Source of the DNA: a virus
Length of the DNA stretch: 44,051 bases
Strand: one strand, 5' to 3'
IMG/VR virus record: IMGVR_UViG_3300044940_000601
Coordinates: 1-44,051 of that record
Shown here: positions 43,256 to 44,051 of the stretch, in pieces
Layout: the number at the start of each line of letters is the position of its first letter
Position numbering within the stretch: the stretch's first letter is position 1
Translations under genes and position numbers: made by a program
The notes under the pieces: model-generated
Seen by the model: the letters and a program-made list of their open reading frames with translations, nothing else
Told to the model about the DNA's origin: nothing
Databases searched by the model: none

Positions 43256-44051
43256 ATGTCAACTTATAGCTATAGTACACCACCAACTGATGCAACTAAT
43301 CTAAACGACATTACTGCGATACTGAATCAGTTACCAGATAATACATCTAAGCAAATCACACCAAAGGATGTAAGAGATGCCATTTTTTCTACTTGGGAAA
43401 ATATTATTTTCAAACCGACTGGATTGACATCTGGACACGGCTATATCGGATTAGATTCAGGTATCAATGGCTTAACACAGAGTAAAGTTTATTTTGGTAA
43501 AAGACGAGCTTCTGGTAAAGATGTTATGAATCCTACACTTTTGGGTAGTAATACTGATTTTTTCTTTTTCAATAACAAAAGTGATACAGCTACACAAAAC
43601 ACTAAAATTTCTATTTTATCAGGTACTAATTCATCATTATATAGTTTGGCTCCCTATCTGGAATCTAAAATTGTAAACGGACTCTCTTATTCCTATATAG
43701 ACTTAAATATTATAAATAACTCGACTGATAGTAATGGCTTGTATGGTGGAAATATCAATATAGGTACTGATGGAGTAAGAGGCTACACAGCGGGTGGAAA
43801 CGTCTCTATTAATGGAATGATATTTCCAAAATATATTGCTCCAAATTCACCTGAAGCAAATGCCATAGATGGTTATGTTTTAAAGTATAACAGTAATGGG
43901 TATTTGACTTGGGAAAGTTCAGCGGGTACTATTGATAATATCACATCATCTGGTACCGTTTCAATTATTGGAAGTCCTGTTTTAATTAACAACCAAGAGA
44001 CTAATTTTTTAACAGACGCAACCCCTGTTGTTCAAGCGATTGGCTCTATTC
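43256..44051 (+). CDS. Probable tail/fibre or baseplate structural protein, cut by right window edge
   Basis: Open from ATG at 43256 to the window end (265 codons shown). It begins MSTYSYSTPPTDATNLNDIT and has the segment LPDNTSKQITPKDVRDAIFS, which I associate with phage virion proteins of Bacteroidota. It continues with a Gly/Asn/Ser/Thr-rich beta region (NIGTDGVRGYTAGGNVSING), then EANAIDGYVLKYNSNGYLTW, a segment often found before the C-terminal part of tail fibres. The complete size and end are unknown. Confidence 0.65.
   Translation, partial: MSTYSYSTPPTDATNLNDITAILNQLPDNTSKQITPKDVRDAIFSTWENIIFKPTGLTSGHGYIGLDSGINGLTQSKVYFGKRRASGKDVMNPTLLGSNTDFFFFNNKSDTATQNTKISILSGTNSSLYSLAPYLESKIVNGLSYSYIDLNIINNSTDSNGLYGGNINIGTDGVRGYTAGGNVSINGMIFPKYIAPNSPEANAIDGYVLKYNSNGYLTWESSAGTIDNITSSGTVSIIGSPVLINNQETNFLTDATPVVQAIGSI

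Overview
This window is about 44 kb of a very AT-rich genome of a large T4-like contractile-tailed phage, most likely infecting a Bacteroidota host. The phage call rests on recognisable homologues of T4 gp16 and gp17 (terminase), gp18 (tail sheath), gp19 (tail tube), gp25 (baseplate wedge), gp26/gp51-like baseplate hub factors, gp15 (sheath terminator), gp4 (head completion nuclease), gp44 (clamp loader), gp47 (recombination nuclease), gp55 (late sigma) and a T4 Dam-type methylase. The host call is inference: starts lack Shine-Dalgarno sequences and sit behind A/T-only leaders, and a eukaryote-like (GSII) glutamine synthetase and a ClpS adaptor of bacterial type are present. No tRNA or rRNA gene was seen.

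Layout. (1) 1-11805, all on the minus strand: a tandem array of leucine-rich-repeat (LRR) paralogues, with eleven intact genes, one gene cut by the window edge, one 37-codon mini-gene that has lost every repeat, and two decayed copies. The intact genes differ in length by exact multiples of 21 residues. At all 14 gene ends the stop codon lies inside a TTTAATATATA-like element that precedes the next gene. (2) 11806-16261: a gene remnant, a DUF4314-like gene, a gene with a phage 'GHRPG..QHQWG' domain, a Dam-like methylase, a gp47-like nuclease and a small frame-broken ORF. (3) 16317-25398: tail module, with the tube on plus, then hub proteins, an unusually large sheath (1264 aa) and two uncharacterised proteins (189 and 893 aa) on minus. 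(4) 25502-28189: small accessory genes, ending in a HAD-like gene with a decayed 3' end. (5) 28196-30995: divergent small and large terminase genes sharing one AT-rich promoter region. (6) 31008-34950: accessory block with ClpS, a HAD/RNA-repair-like protein, a possible spanin pair, a Gln-rich repeat protein and an isochorismatase-fold protein. (7) 34996-44051: gp25, gp44, gp15-like, a 427-aa unknown, gp55-like sigma, GSII, a small membrane protein, gp4-like nuclease and the start of a probable tail or fibre protein cut by the window edge.

Three themes link the region. A TTTAATATATAA element recurs close upstream of genes on both strands and is the best candidate for a phage promoter, perhaps read by the gp55-like factor. 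Many otherwise unrelated proteins begin MK(H/Y)(L/I)xxFexF, recalling the capsid-targeting leaders of T4 internal proteins. The LRR array shows repeat gain and loss, patchy sequence sharing and gene decay, which marks it as a fast-evolving multigene system of unknown function and the most interesting feature here.
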